64,000 nucleotides of DNA from Phytophthora sp. 'mugwort' (Eukaryota; Oomycota; Peronosporomycetes; Peronosporales; Peronosporaceae): positions 2,976,001 to 3,040,000 of the forward strand of contig JAUCEF010000011.1 of NCBI GenBank assembly GCA_033558025.1. The letters run 5' to 3'. Position 1 is the first letter of the stretch. Each line of letters starts with the position of its first letter. Made by a program: the position numbers and the translations under genes. This document shows positions 54,260 through 63,494 of this stretch, piece after piece. The notes under the pieces were generated by a model that was not told the origin of the DNA, made no database searches, and was given only the letters and a program-made list of their open reading frames with translations.

Positions 54260-55246
54260 ATGTTCGACCCGCGCATCTGCTCGCCCGACTCGCCCGTTGA
54301 CTCTGCCATGTTCCCGCCCGTATACAACCGCTCGACGTCGTCGTCGTCCACGGCCTCCATGTCCTCGTGCCCTGGAGACGCCAGCACCGCACCGCTACCA
54401 CTCAATATGGATAGTAACGCCAGTAGCGCTATTAACAACGACCCGGTCAAACCAATGGGCCCCGCACGCACTACCTTTAAACAGGAGCTTGAGCCTTTCG
54501 AGTTCCGTTCGAATCCGAATTCGAATCCGACGCCCCGCTCGCAAAACGGCACGTCGCTCAGTTCCGTCTTCGGGGACCAAGACCTCATTGACGCCATCAT
54601 GTTCAGCCTTAACACGGAGCATCAGAACAGCAGAACGAACGCTAATGCCAGTGTGGCCAGCATCGCCATCCCAGCCTTCAGCCCGGCATTCGTCATGCCA
54701 CGGCGCGTCATCCAGCAGGTTCAGGTTCCCCAGCCAACGTCGTTCACGGCGCTTATGCAACAGCGGCCTATCGGTGTGCCCATGCCCGACGGTCGCATCA
54801 AGTCTACCTTGGCCGGCCCATGCCTCCGTAAGCCCGGTACTTTTCTCAACAAGGACGGACGGTGGATCAAGGGCAAACCCTGTCGAATGGAAGGATGTGA
54901 TAAGCGCGCGCAGTCCAACGGTCTGTGCAAGGGCCACGGTGGCGGTGCACGATGCAGCTTCGCCGGCTGCAGCAAGTCCTCACAAGGTGGCGGCTTCTGC
55001 CGCGCGCACGGCGGTGGCAAGCGGTGTATGCACGAAGGGTGCGAAAAGGGCACTCAACGCAACGGCTTCTGCTACCTGCACGGCGGCGTGAGGTCCTGCA
55101 GCGTCGAAGGTTGCGATAAGAAGGACCGAGGCAACGGAAAATGCTTCTCGCACGGCGGCGGCCGCAAATGCCAAGCACATATGTGCTTCAACACAATCCG
55201 GCGGGGCGCTTTCTGCGACCTGCACAACGGCAAGCTCGGCAAGTGA
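54260..55246 (+). CDS. HGGG-repeat zinc-finger protein (WRKY19-like), copy 2
   Basis: A 328-residue paralogue of the protein at 49.25-50.9 kb. Residues 206-323 contain five Cys/His-Gly-Gly-Gly repeats (CDKRAQSNGLCKGHGGGARC is one). They align one to one with copy 1; RAQSN, SSQGGGFCRAHGGGKRC and KKDRGNG are conserved in place. The N-terminal part is shorter, Ser/Thr/Asn/Pro-rich, with GDQDLIDAIMFSLNTEHQ as a possible activation helix. I start at ATG 54260 (MFDPRICSPDSPVDSAM). The frame is open for 45 more codons but begins with TTG and lacks an earlier ATG. Single exon, no damage. Nuclear DNA- or RNA-binding role is inferred from the repeats. It is transcribed away from copy 1, with 3.35 kb between the starts. 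Confidence 0.88.
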   Translation: MFDPRICSPDSPVDSAMFPPVYNRSTSSSSTASMSSCPGDASTAPLPLNMDSNASSAINNDPVKPMGPARTTFKQELEPFEFRSNPNSNPTPRSQNGTSLSSVFGDQDLIDAIMFSLNTEHQNSRTNANASVASIAIPAFSPAFVMPRRVIQQVQVPQPTSFTALMQQRPIGVPMPDGRIKSTLAGPCLRKPGTFLNKDGRWIKGKPCRMEGCDKRAQSNGLCKGHGGGARCSFAGCSKSSQGGGFCRAHGGGKRCMHEGCEKGTQRNGFCYLHGGVRSCSVEGCDKKDRGNGKCFSHGGGRKCQAHMCFNTIRRGAFCDLHNGKLGK

Positions 55247-56661
55247 ACGGAGGACAGCAAACTCCACAGAAAGAGCCCGCCACGCACACAGACACTTAAG
55301 TTAAGAGACCGGAGATTGTTCAACAAGTCGTGGCGTGTTCATGATCTTATAAACCCCCAATATACATACATTCGACGGTGTCATGGTAATGCCGCATAAA
55401 ATCCCTTACGTCTTGTCACCCATGAATATTTTTTTTTAGGTTGATACTGTACACTCAATTGAACAGCTGAGCTATGGCGGCGTTTTGTACTGTTGCACCG
55501 GCGGATCCCAGCTGACTGTGCGCTTATCTTACCGGACAAGAAAAATTCACAACGATGTCAACCACATGGCGAGCAAGGAAAAGGACAAGCAAGGCCGCAA
55601 CCGTTTGCGAGCAAACGAGATGCCGTTCACATGGGATTTGCTCAACTGTGCAACTGCACTACACTACGACATTGTCGTCGACAAGGCGCATAAAGTTTGA
55701 AGGTACGGTACGATGTGGTACAGTATCACTTAACTCAGATCGTGGAATATCAAGAGTTGCCCCCTCCGCGAGCTTTGGAATCGTGCTCCACTTGACGATT
55801 GCAAAGGCCGGTGCCTCGACTGCAAGCCCGCTGTCTCCTCCAGCTCCCAGCTAACTCGGTCGACGACAATGACGCCAGGACCGGCCAGCGAGGCGTAAAG
55901 TGCCACGGCCTTGGCCCTAAGACCGATTGTGGCCGAAAGGAGACAGCGATGTGTAGTCCCGGCGGCGGATGCAGTTCGGCGAGACTGTGAGGTATGGCGC
56001 GGGTATTACAGGACATGTACCGCAGCGGGACTTACTGATAGCAAATAATCCACACTGTCGGAGCAATTTTAATTGTTTAAAAACGACGATCGGCGCGGCG
56101 CAGTCCCGCCAGCAATCATCGCCGGCGAAGCGCAAGGCCCTGCATGATGGGAGGTTGGTACAACTCGCGTCATCGACCACCACGGAATTAAGATCAATAA
56201 GTAGATTTAGAGAGCGATACTAGTGCAGTATGGATTTTGCCCGAGATTGATTCTGTTGTTGGCAACTGTGTGCTATCAATGGCAAGCCATAAATTGCTTA
56301 AGCTACATGTACAACGGTACAGTATCACAAATGTAAACCCTTGGTATTGCTAAACTAGAAGCGCTTTTTAAATAAATCTCAATAATTTTTATAGCTATGT
56401 TTCGTCTCACCTCAAATGCAGTGCTGAAGCAAATATGACAGTGGAATGTCAAAAGAAAGATAATGTTTTTTTTCATAATGCTGTTTGTAGCTCGGTCCTG
56501 GTAAGGCATTGAAAGATCAGTAGCTTTATTTCGTTGTCTACCATGCGGAGTTGAGTGGGGAACCAAAACTTACAGCCGTCGTGACTACGAACGAGAAACT
56601 GTCGGAGGTACTCTAACCCGTAACTTGGATGCTAGGCGCTATTAAAAAGGCAGCCCTCCTA
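55247..56661. other. No recognisable gene
   Basis: Short frames without motifs between the zinc-finger gene and the pogo element. Confidence 0.4.
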
Positions 56662-58570
56662 CAGCGAAACCCCTCTATAAGGATTGTGTTGGGAGGGCCT
56701 CTCTATTCGAATAAAGAGGTATTTTTATAGAACGTGTACCATCATTTTGGTAAGCATTGGCATCGATGGTCTTCGTCCTCACTTCCACCCCCCACAAGAT
56801 GCTGTCGACCAAGAAACACCGTGCGCGCAACTCGTTCTCAAACGACCAGCGTTTCAGATCTGCCAGCACACACGATGTATCCCGCTCTGACGCAGAAAGA
56901 GCTTGCGCAGTGGGCCAAGACAACATTCCGACTCACATGGCGCCCTGGACAAATTACCATATGCAAATCCTTCAGTCCAGCAAGAAACTCCGTTGTCAAA
57001 GCTGGAGTCTAAGAAGGAGCGCCAAGTTCGATTCCCTGAGCTGGGCACTCACTGCATTGGCTAATTGGGTTTCTTGGTGCGAGGAGCACAACGTAGCAGT
57101 GACCGGTGATACGATAAAGGTGAAGGCGCAGCGTTTCGCAGAGCTCCTAGGCATCCCAGAACCCCCGCAGTGGTCGAACGGATGGCTATACCCCTTCAAC
57201 ACGTGCCACAGCTTCCAAGGATTCAAGGTGCACGGAGAGAGTGTTCGGCTCCGGATGTTTGCATCGATGTCTTAAAGCGGAAGCTGAAGAATAATGAGCT
57301 TCGGAACATTTTCAACATGGACGAGTCTGGTTTATTCTTCTCGACGCCGCCTGACCGTTCTATTACGCGAAAGCGGCTTGCAGGCAGAAAGAAGAACAAA
57401 ATACGAATTACTATCGCGTTTGCCTGTAATGCAGATGGATCGGAGATGCTCCCACCTCTTTTTTGTGGGCAAAACTAGAAATCCACGGGGCTTCACAAAC
57501 TTTACAGCGACTGAAATCAACTATACCAACAGCCCAAAGGCCTGGATGACTCGTCTATTTTTCTGCAAATGGCTGCGAGAACTTAACACATCGTCCAAAT
57601 CTTAAAATCGGAAGTGTCTCCTGCTATTAGACAATGCAACCGTTCACGGCGGTTATAGCGAGGACGAACTATCGCACATCGAAATTGAATTTTTGCCACC
57701 AAACACAACGAGCAAGTTGCAGCCGCTCGGTGCGGGGATCATCGCGGCGTTCAAACGTCGCTACCGCTATCGTCATATACAGTATGCGTTGGACAAACTA
57801 GACGCTAACGCGGGTATGGATTCAGCAACAGCCTCGAAGATCTACAATGTCCCCGTCACCAAGCTATTATGTGGTGCATTGAGTCCTGGAACAGCATGCC
57901 AAGCTCGATTTTTGCTAACTGCTGGAAGCACACCGGAATTCTCGAGCACCATGCCTGTGAGTATGCTCCAGATGAGCCTGATGAGGGAGCATTGTCCATA
58001 ATTTACGCTCGATGGTGAGCCGATTGAGCCTGAACGAACCGATAACTATCGAGGACCTACTGAATCCGGAAGAGGAGAACATCATAGCGGAGAAAATAAC
58101 GGACGAGGACTTTTGCAACATTGACGACGACTCAACGATGAGGACCGGTGATCCGTGCTGAAGTCACCACAGAGATGACCACAGAAAAAATCAAGTTGAT
58201 CTCCAGTTTATCAGAAATGTATCGCCCGTTGTTATGAAAAGGGCTTGCCGACTGGCGCGCTGCGTGGTCTTCGCGTTCTGCAGAGTGAATATCGAGAGGG
58301 GTTTAGTCGCAAGCAGGGGCCGCGTCATCAAATGTCTCTCCTGAGCGTTTTTAGGCCGTCCCCAAGCTCGTAGACTTACTTTACGGATTGGTCTTTCTCC
58401 ATAGTTAAGCACCTCACTAAAGGGATATGCTGTTTATTTCATTCCTATGCTTATAGTGGGGGAGAGGGATATTTGTATGAGGCGTGCATGGAGTGGTCAA
58501 CTGGGAAACCGAAAATATTCTTATAAGAGGGAGATTCCCATAGAAAGGGAAATATAGAGGGGTTTGTCTG
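56662..58570 (+). mobile_element. pogo-like DNA transposon with terminal inverted repeats and TA duplication
   Basis: The left end CAGCGAAACCCCTCTATA (56662-56679) recurs inverted at the right end (CAGACAAACCCCTCTATA read on the minus strand, 58553-58570). TA flanks both sides (56660-56661 and 58571-58572). That is the target preference of Tc1/mariner/pogo elements. The 1.9 kb length with one transposase fits a full element. Confidence 0.85.
56860..58160 (+). pseudogene. pogo-type transposase (CENP-B HTH plus DDE_1), inactive
   Basis: Plus frames read LTQKELAQWAKTTFRLTWRP (first HTH, about 56885-56945) and ALANWVSWCEEHNVAVTGDT with KVKAQRFAELLGIP (CENP-B HTH, 57045-57170). WSNGWLYPF and FKVHGES follow. 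The catalytic part has the first Asp in LRNIFNMDESGLFFSTPPDR (about 57300-57355), a block IRITIAFACNADGSEMLPPL, and the second Asp in LLLLDNATVHGG (about 57620-57650). The third-Asp box PPNTTSKLQPLGAGIIAAFK has Gly where the family has Asp (LQPxDAG). A stop at about 57475-57478 and frameshifts near 57010, 57240 and 57603 also break it. It sits inside well-preserved terminal repeats. Confidence 0.88.
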
Positions 58571-59229
58571 TACATCGGAATCCTACCGTACATGTACAAC
58601 TGAATGAATATTTTCTTTCCTTTTACTGACTTTCTCACCACCAACTTATAATCTACATGTACTGATATAGATTAACTCGTCGTCACAAACTCCAGGCGGA
58701 TGCTCTCAATTTCGTGTTGCATGATGCAAATTGCATCATGCCATGCGTACGGAACAGTTCAGTACTGTACATGCACCTCTCCTTTACAGTGTGCCATGTC
58801 TCCGCAACGTACTGTGCACAATGTGCAAGGAGAAGTTGTCATCGACGACGACTGCCGGCGCGGAGCCTCGACGGCCTCGACGCGCCCCTTCATCGTCGTC
58901 CGCGCAAGATGATGACGTCGCTCACCAATGACGAGTCGTCATACAACACCCGGTAGAAGCCGCGGGCGTCAAGCCACAGGACGACGCCTGTCCCTCGCCT
59001 ACCAATCGAGCGCCATGTTAACTTGCGTCACACGCGTTCACATTGAGCCTGTAAAAACCACCAGATGGGTACATTCAATCTACTAATGGAGACGGAGTGA
59101 GACGACTGCAGTAACTCTTAGTGGCGTCGTGGGTCGTTACCGGCGCCAAAGTCTCGTAAAAATAGGGACGGTGATCACTCCGTGGGGGCAGCATGACGGC
59201 GACTGGACTGTGACTGCGCTGGTCAAGAC
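58571..59229. other. Upstream region of the first membrane-protein gene
   Basis: No gene. It holds a 23-bp palindrome (58719-58741) and, close to the start codon, a six-codon upstream ORF (59193-59213, ATG..TGA) 17 bases before the main ATG. Confidence 0.5.
58719..58741. repeat. 23-bp perfect palindrome
   Basis: GCATGATGCAA, one central A, then TTGCATCATGC. It lies about 490 bases before the membrane-protein start and could be a dimeric regulator site. Confidence 0.65.
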
Positions 59230-60993
59230 ATGATCCGGCCGTTCATGGGCAGCGAGCCGCCGTCTCCTCTCGCCTCGCTCGTGTACGAGACCGTCCTGTG
59301 TACGGAGCTGCCTGCGTTCGACCCAGTGCCGACGCTGCGGTCTGTGCTGCTGCTGCCCGCGAATCTCAAACGGTTCGAGGTCTTCTTACGCAAAACGGGG
59401 TGGCTCACAATGCCCATTTACGGCTGCGGCTTAATCTTGCGCGTCCTCGTGTGCTCCGTGCCGGCACCTCTTGGTCGTGCGCTCTCCCCACTGGCCGCCC
59501 TTCTCCACATCCCGCCGTGCATCGTATTTGCAGCGGGGATCCGAGTGGAGTTCGTCAAGCTCATTCTCTCCGCGTTCGACTTTTGGTTCCCGTTTGCTGC
59601 TAACACGATATTCATGGTCGTGTTCAGCTGTGTCTTGCAAGATATACGGACCCTGCTGGTTGTGGCCGTGTGGATCGCCTTCGGGTGCTCGTTCCTGCAG
59701 GAAACATACTTCCGAGACTCGCGCAACATTGCCCTGTCGGCTTTTGTCGAAGCGTCTCTCCTGGTTCTGCTCATGGGCTGCATCTCACTCAACTTCATGG
59801 ACGACCTCCACCACTCGAACGTCATTATTGCTGGCGGCCACATTATCTCCACCAAAGATGTATTGGTTAATGTCATTGGGACGATGGCGACGTTAATGAT
59901 CCGTACAATGTACCGGAGGCTTCGACTCATGAAGCGTCAAAAGAAGATGAAGGGCACAGCTACACAGTCACTTGGATACCGCTGTTTTATCGCATTAAAT
60001 CCTACAGGTCCAGGGGTTTCTACACACAACAGCGTCGTGCCTCAGCCGCTCGGTCCAATGTTGTTCTTCACCTCCAAATCTTCTTTATCACGAAACAAAA
60101 CGACGGAATCTGTTAATGGTCGAAGGACTAGCAGACATTTGTCCAGTCTTATACTACCCCCTTTGCAGATCCACCTCGTCAAGGATCCTAGAAAATATGA
60201 CCCACGGGACACACTTTGGCTGCGCATTGGCACAGTCGATCCTCTAGCGATGTGGCAAGTGTTAGTACTACAAACGTGCGGAGCTACGGGGTTTATCCTA
60301 ACCATCCCGTCGATCTTCATGCCGCCGTCAAGCCCTACCGGAGAGATCGAGGCGATGGGGACCTTATGCCTGGTAGCCACGGCGGTCTTTTACGCAGTAA
60401 ATGTGTGCTGCTGTCAACGTATTTTGTATAAGCGAGTGGTGCTCTCATTCGACTATTTGTTCTTGATCTTGCAGTTGGTGGCCGCGCACTTGTGTCTCGC
60501 AGACATTTTGGCTTGGCGATGGACGTCGACATGTGGCGTCACGTCTAGTTTTCTCTGGGCCCAGTGGAGCTTAACAATCGACGCGCTGACGCCAGTGATG
60601 CGGCAACGACTTCACGTTAAAAGCTGGGTGCCGACTTGCTCCATTGTGCTCTTCCTCGTCATTCAGCTGCTTGTTTCGCTCGACATTTTGGTTTGGGACT
60701 ACGTCAAGATCCGCGACCGGGTCTTCTGGGACCTTCATTTCCTCGGTCGTCGAGCGGAATTTCGAGTTGTGACGTTCCTCTGGAGTCGCGTCGTAACCAT
60801 TTTCATTTGGTACGGCCGTCTGTACTTCATCTTGGTCACCCGAACACATGAAAATGCACTTCTCCTCTTACGAGGCAACGTCGAATTCGACTACCAGACA
60901 TGGCGGATACAAGCAAATATCGCGCGAGAAACGAGGCGGAACGCCAAACCCGCTATATCTTTCAAAGCTATTGTGGCTCCAATCTCCGAGTAG
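59230..60993 (+). CDS. Multi-pass membrane protein of unknown function, tandem copy 1
   Basis: A 587-residue protein with about 12 hydrophobic spans. Six lie in the first 235 residues (for example IFMVVFSCVLQ, LVVAVWIAFGCSFLQET, LSAFVEASLLVLLMGCISL). A hydrophilic loop of about 110 residues follows, with basic RRLRLMKRQKKMK. Six more spans end with FLWSRVVTIFIWYGRLYFIL. No catalytic or transporter signature is recognised. Motifs shared with copy 2 include EFVKLILSAFDFWF, QETYFR, STKDVLVNVIGTM, SLGYRCFIALNP, IDALTPVM and a C-terminal ENALLLLRGNVEFDY. Start ATG 59230 is the first in the frame, and a short upstream ORF precedes it. Single exon, intact. I cannot assign a function. It could be an oomycete-specific membrane family. 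Confidence 0.85.
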   Translation: MIRPFMGSEPPSPLASLVYETVLCTELPAFDPVPTLRSVLLLPANLKRFEVFLRKTGWLTMPIYGCGLILRVLVCSVPAPLGRALSPLAALLHIPPCIVFAAGIRVEFVKLILSAFDFWFPFAANTIFMVVFSCVLQDIRTLLVVAVWIAFGCSFLQETYFRDSRNIALSAFVEASLLVLLMGCISLNFMDDLHHSNVIIAGGHIISTKDVLVNVIGTMATLMIRTMYRRLRLMKRQKKMKGTATQSLGYRCFIALNPTGPGVSTHNSVVPQPLGPMLFFTSKSSLSRNKTTESVNGRRTSRHLSSLILPPLQIHLVKDPRKYDPRDTLWLRIGTVDPLAMWQVLVLQTCGATGFILTIPSIFMPPSSPTGEIEAMGTLCLVATAVFYAVNVCCCQRILYKRVVLSFDYLFLILQLVAAHLCLADILAWRWTSTCGVTSSFLWAQWSLTIDALTPVMRQRLHVKSWVPTCSIVLFLVIQLLVSLDILVWDYVKIRDRVFWDLHFLGRRAEFRVVTFLWSRVVTIFIWYGRLYFILVTRTHENALLLLRGNVEFDYQTWRIQANIARETRRNAKPAISFKAIVAPISE

Positions 60994-61396
60994 CAGTTGC
61001 TTAAACTATCAAGTGCAATGTCATCGTAGGACTTATAGACGTCAATTTTTGACTCTCTGTTGTGAAGTGAAAATGTCTTTTCAAAATTGTAACCTTTGCC
61101 AAAGTAGGACGAGTGTTTGCTCAAATTTCGGCAGCTGCTAAACATTCCCGGCATGGCAATATTTTCGTTACTATAGCGTCAAAATCCTTGTTAGTTGCTC
61201 CACAAACGGAATTCTACCACATCTGTTTGACCACCCCCCACTTCTTAAAAACTTTGGAGTGGCTCGGCGCCGAGGGAACGTCGAATTCGAATCGCTTCAT
61301 ATCGTTTCATCTCTTTTTGTGCCCTTAATTAGTTGGACAAGTATTGATAGCAATATTTCCAAGCCTCCTATTTCTTAAATACGTTTTGACCTCAAC
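60994..61396. other. Spacer between the tandem membrane-protein genes
   Basis: No gene. AACGTCGAATTCGA near 61279 repeats a stretch found at the 3' coding end of copy 1 (60879) and nearly at that of copy 2 (63005), so a scrap of the gene end may persist here. Confidence 0.5.
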
Positions 61397-63079
61397 ATGT
61401 ATGGTGTCATCCATCCTGTCGCTGAGGACGAGACGGCTTCTGTTGGCACCGTGTGCTATCAAATCGTGGCGTGGAAAGACAACTTGCCGGCGTTTGACCC
61501 CCTTCCAGTAGTCAAGACCAAACTGCTGAGCCGAAGCTCTCTCCAAGCTTACAACCGCGTGGTCACCGTGCTCGTGCCTCTACTTATCCCCATCGTGTAT
61601 ACCGGCCTCGCGATTCGCTTTGTCGCATTCGCCGCGCCAGCAAATGTGGGGAGAATCCTCGCTCCAATCTCAGTTTCCCTTCATTTGTGTGGCATGATCA
61701 CTACAACTGCCCAACTACGTACCGAGTACGTGAAACTGATCTTGCGCACCTTCGATTTCTGGTTCCTCGAGGCAGCCAACACAGTCTGGGCCATTGTCCT
61801 GGCCGCAGTCATGAACGATGTCCGCGTCGTGCTGGTCCTTTTCTGCTGGGCTGATTTTACGGGCTGGCTACTCCAAGAAACTTACTTGCGCAATTCTTAT
61901 TCAGTTGTTGTCATTGCTTTCGTTGAGTGGTTATTTTACGTGCTCCTCATGGTCGGCATCGTGCTGGATCTTGTCGATGAGGTCCGCCACTTTACATTGA
62001 TCACGACTGGGAATCGGATGCTCTCGACAAAAGATGTTTTACTCAACGTAACAGGGACGATGACAATGTTATCTTTACGAAATTTGTATCGCAGATATCA
62101 ACACGTGAGGCACCAGACGAAAAAAACGGGTATGAATGCAATGAAAGCCTTGGGATACAGGTGCAAGATCGCCCTGAGTCCGTCAGGGCCGCAGTTTATA
62201 TCGATCCAGACCAACCGATTGATTGTCGACAAGCAACAAAACCTCAATTTAGCAACTGGACCAAGAAGAACCTTCAAACCGGGGCACCCACCGCTCTTGC
62301 AAATGCATCTCTGCGCTGAATCTGATCGCTTTGATCCACGATACACAGTCTGGCCACGAATCGGGGGGCTTAACCCGCTGGACACATGGAAACTAGTGGT
62401 GCTGTATACATGCGGTGCTCTCGGTGGCACTTTTATTCTGCTTTCTCTCTTCCTGTCGAAAAATATCGTCGGAATTGACATCGTTGCTGCCGTAGGACTC
62501 GTGTTGAGCGCCGTTTTCAGTGGAGTCTACGCTTGTTGCACCCAACGCCAATTACTCAAGCGCATCGTGACGTCCTTCCACTTTGTTTTCCTCTCGACGC
62601 AGATCCTTGCAATTGGTTTAAGTTTCGCGGACATGTTCAATTGGCGCTGGGTTCCCGTCTGTGGTGTGGCTTCTTGTCTGATACTTTCGTATTCGATTTT
62701 AACCGTCGACGCCTTGACCCCGATCATGAAACGCCGACTACGCTTCACGTACTGGATATTTATCAGCGGTATTGCTCTCTTCGCGGTCGTGCAAATAGTG
62801 CTCGCGCTAGATGTTTTAGTACTGGGGCGGTGGGAATTACAGGATCGGGTGTTCGTAGACTTTACACTTCTCGGTCGACAGGTAAAATTGCACATCGTGC
62901 CATTCCTGTTTAGCCGTGTTTTTACTGTGTTCGTGTGGTCCGGACGCTACGTCTACGTCGCTTTAAGTCGCGTTGATGAAAATGCGCTCCTTTTGCTTCG
63001 TGGGGACGTCGAATTCGACTACGAAAGTTGGAAAAAGCTAGCGAATCTCAGCCGTTTGGGAACTCAAATACACACCTGA
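61397..63079 (+). CDS. Multi-pass membrane protein of unknown function, tandem copy 2
   Basis: A 560-residue paralogue of the preceding gene with the same layout: about six spans, a loop of about 110 residues (residues 240-335), then about six spans. Conserved blocks are EYVKLILRTFDFWF, QETYLR, STKDVLLNVTGTM, ALGYRCKIALSPSGP, VDALTPIMKRRLR and ENALLLLRGDVEFDY. The opening segments match as well: VCYQIVAWKDNLPAFDPLP against VLCTELPAFDPVP. Protein similarity is clear but moderate, so the duplication is old. Start ATG 61397 is the first in frame. Intact single exon, 403 bases after copy 1 in the same direction. Function unknown. Confidence 0.85.
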   Translation: MYGVIHPVAEDETASVGTVCYQIVAWKDNLPAFDPLPVVKTKLLSRSSLQAYNRVVTVLVPLLIPIVYTGLAIRFVAFAAPANVGRILAPISVSLHLCGMITTTAQLRTEYVKLILRTFDFWFLEAANTVWAIVLAAVMNDVRVVLVLFCWADFTGWLLQETYLRNSYSVVVIAFVEWLFYVLLMVGIVLDLVDEVRHFTLITTGNRMLSTKDVLLNVTGTMTMLSLRNLYRRYQHVRHQTKKTGMNAMKALGYRCKIALSPSGPQFISIQTNRLIVDKQQNLNLATGPRRTFKPGHPPLLQMHLCAESDRFDPRYTVWPRIGGLNPLDTWKLVVLYTCGALGGTFILLSLFLSKNIVGIDIVAAVGLVLSAVFSGVYACCTQRQLLKRIVTSFHFVFLSTQILAIGLSFADMFNWRWVPVCGVASCLILSYSILTVDALTPIMKRRLRFTYWIFISGIALFAVVQIVLALDVLVLGRWELQDRVFVDFTLLGRQVKLHIVPFLFSRVFTVFVWSGRYVYVALSRVDENALLLLRGDVEFDYESWKKLANLSRLGTQIHT

Positions 63080-63490
63080 TGGTAAAACTCGTAGCCGGTA
63101 AATGCCAATTTACAAGACGGAGAGCTTCGTCGGCTTTCAGGGACTTTAAACTAACGTGACAAGTGTTTAGCTCGGGCCAACATCCGCCTCGTTTTTTTCA
63201 GCATGATCTCGCGATCCGCTTCTACGATCCAGAACCTGGAATATGTATACACCATTGCACGGCGTTATTCACAGCGCCAACAATCAAATTCAAAATGTGA
63301 ATGCTGGAATTCAAATGTCCTTTACAAAATGATATTCGTCAATATATTCTGTATAATAGGATACGGAGGATAGGATCTGGGGCCTTAAAAAATGGCGGGA
63401 AGCTTCGCACGAACGCTGCGCTCACCAGCCTACAACCTCAGTTTGCAATTGGCAGCATGCCATCGCCAAGCTACAAGAAGTACTCGCAGG
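63080..63490. other. No recognisable gene
   Basis: 3' flank of the second membrane-protein gene and left flank of the Tc1/mariner relic. Confidence 0.4.
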
Positions 63491-63494
63491 AGTG

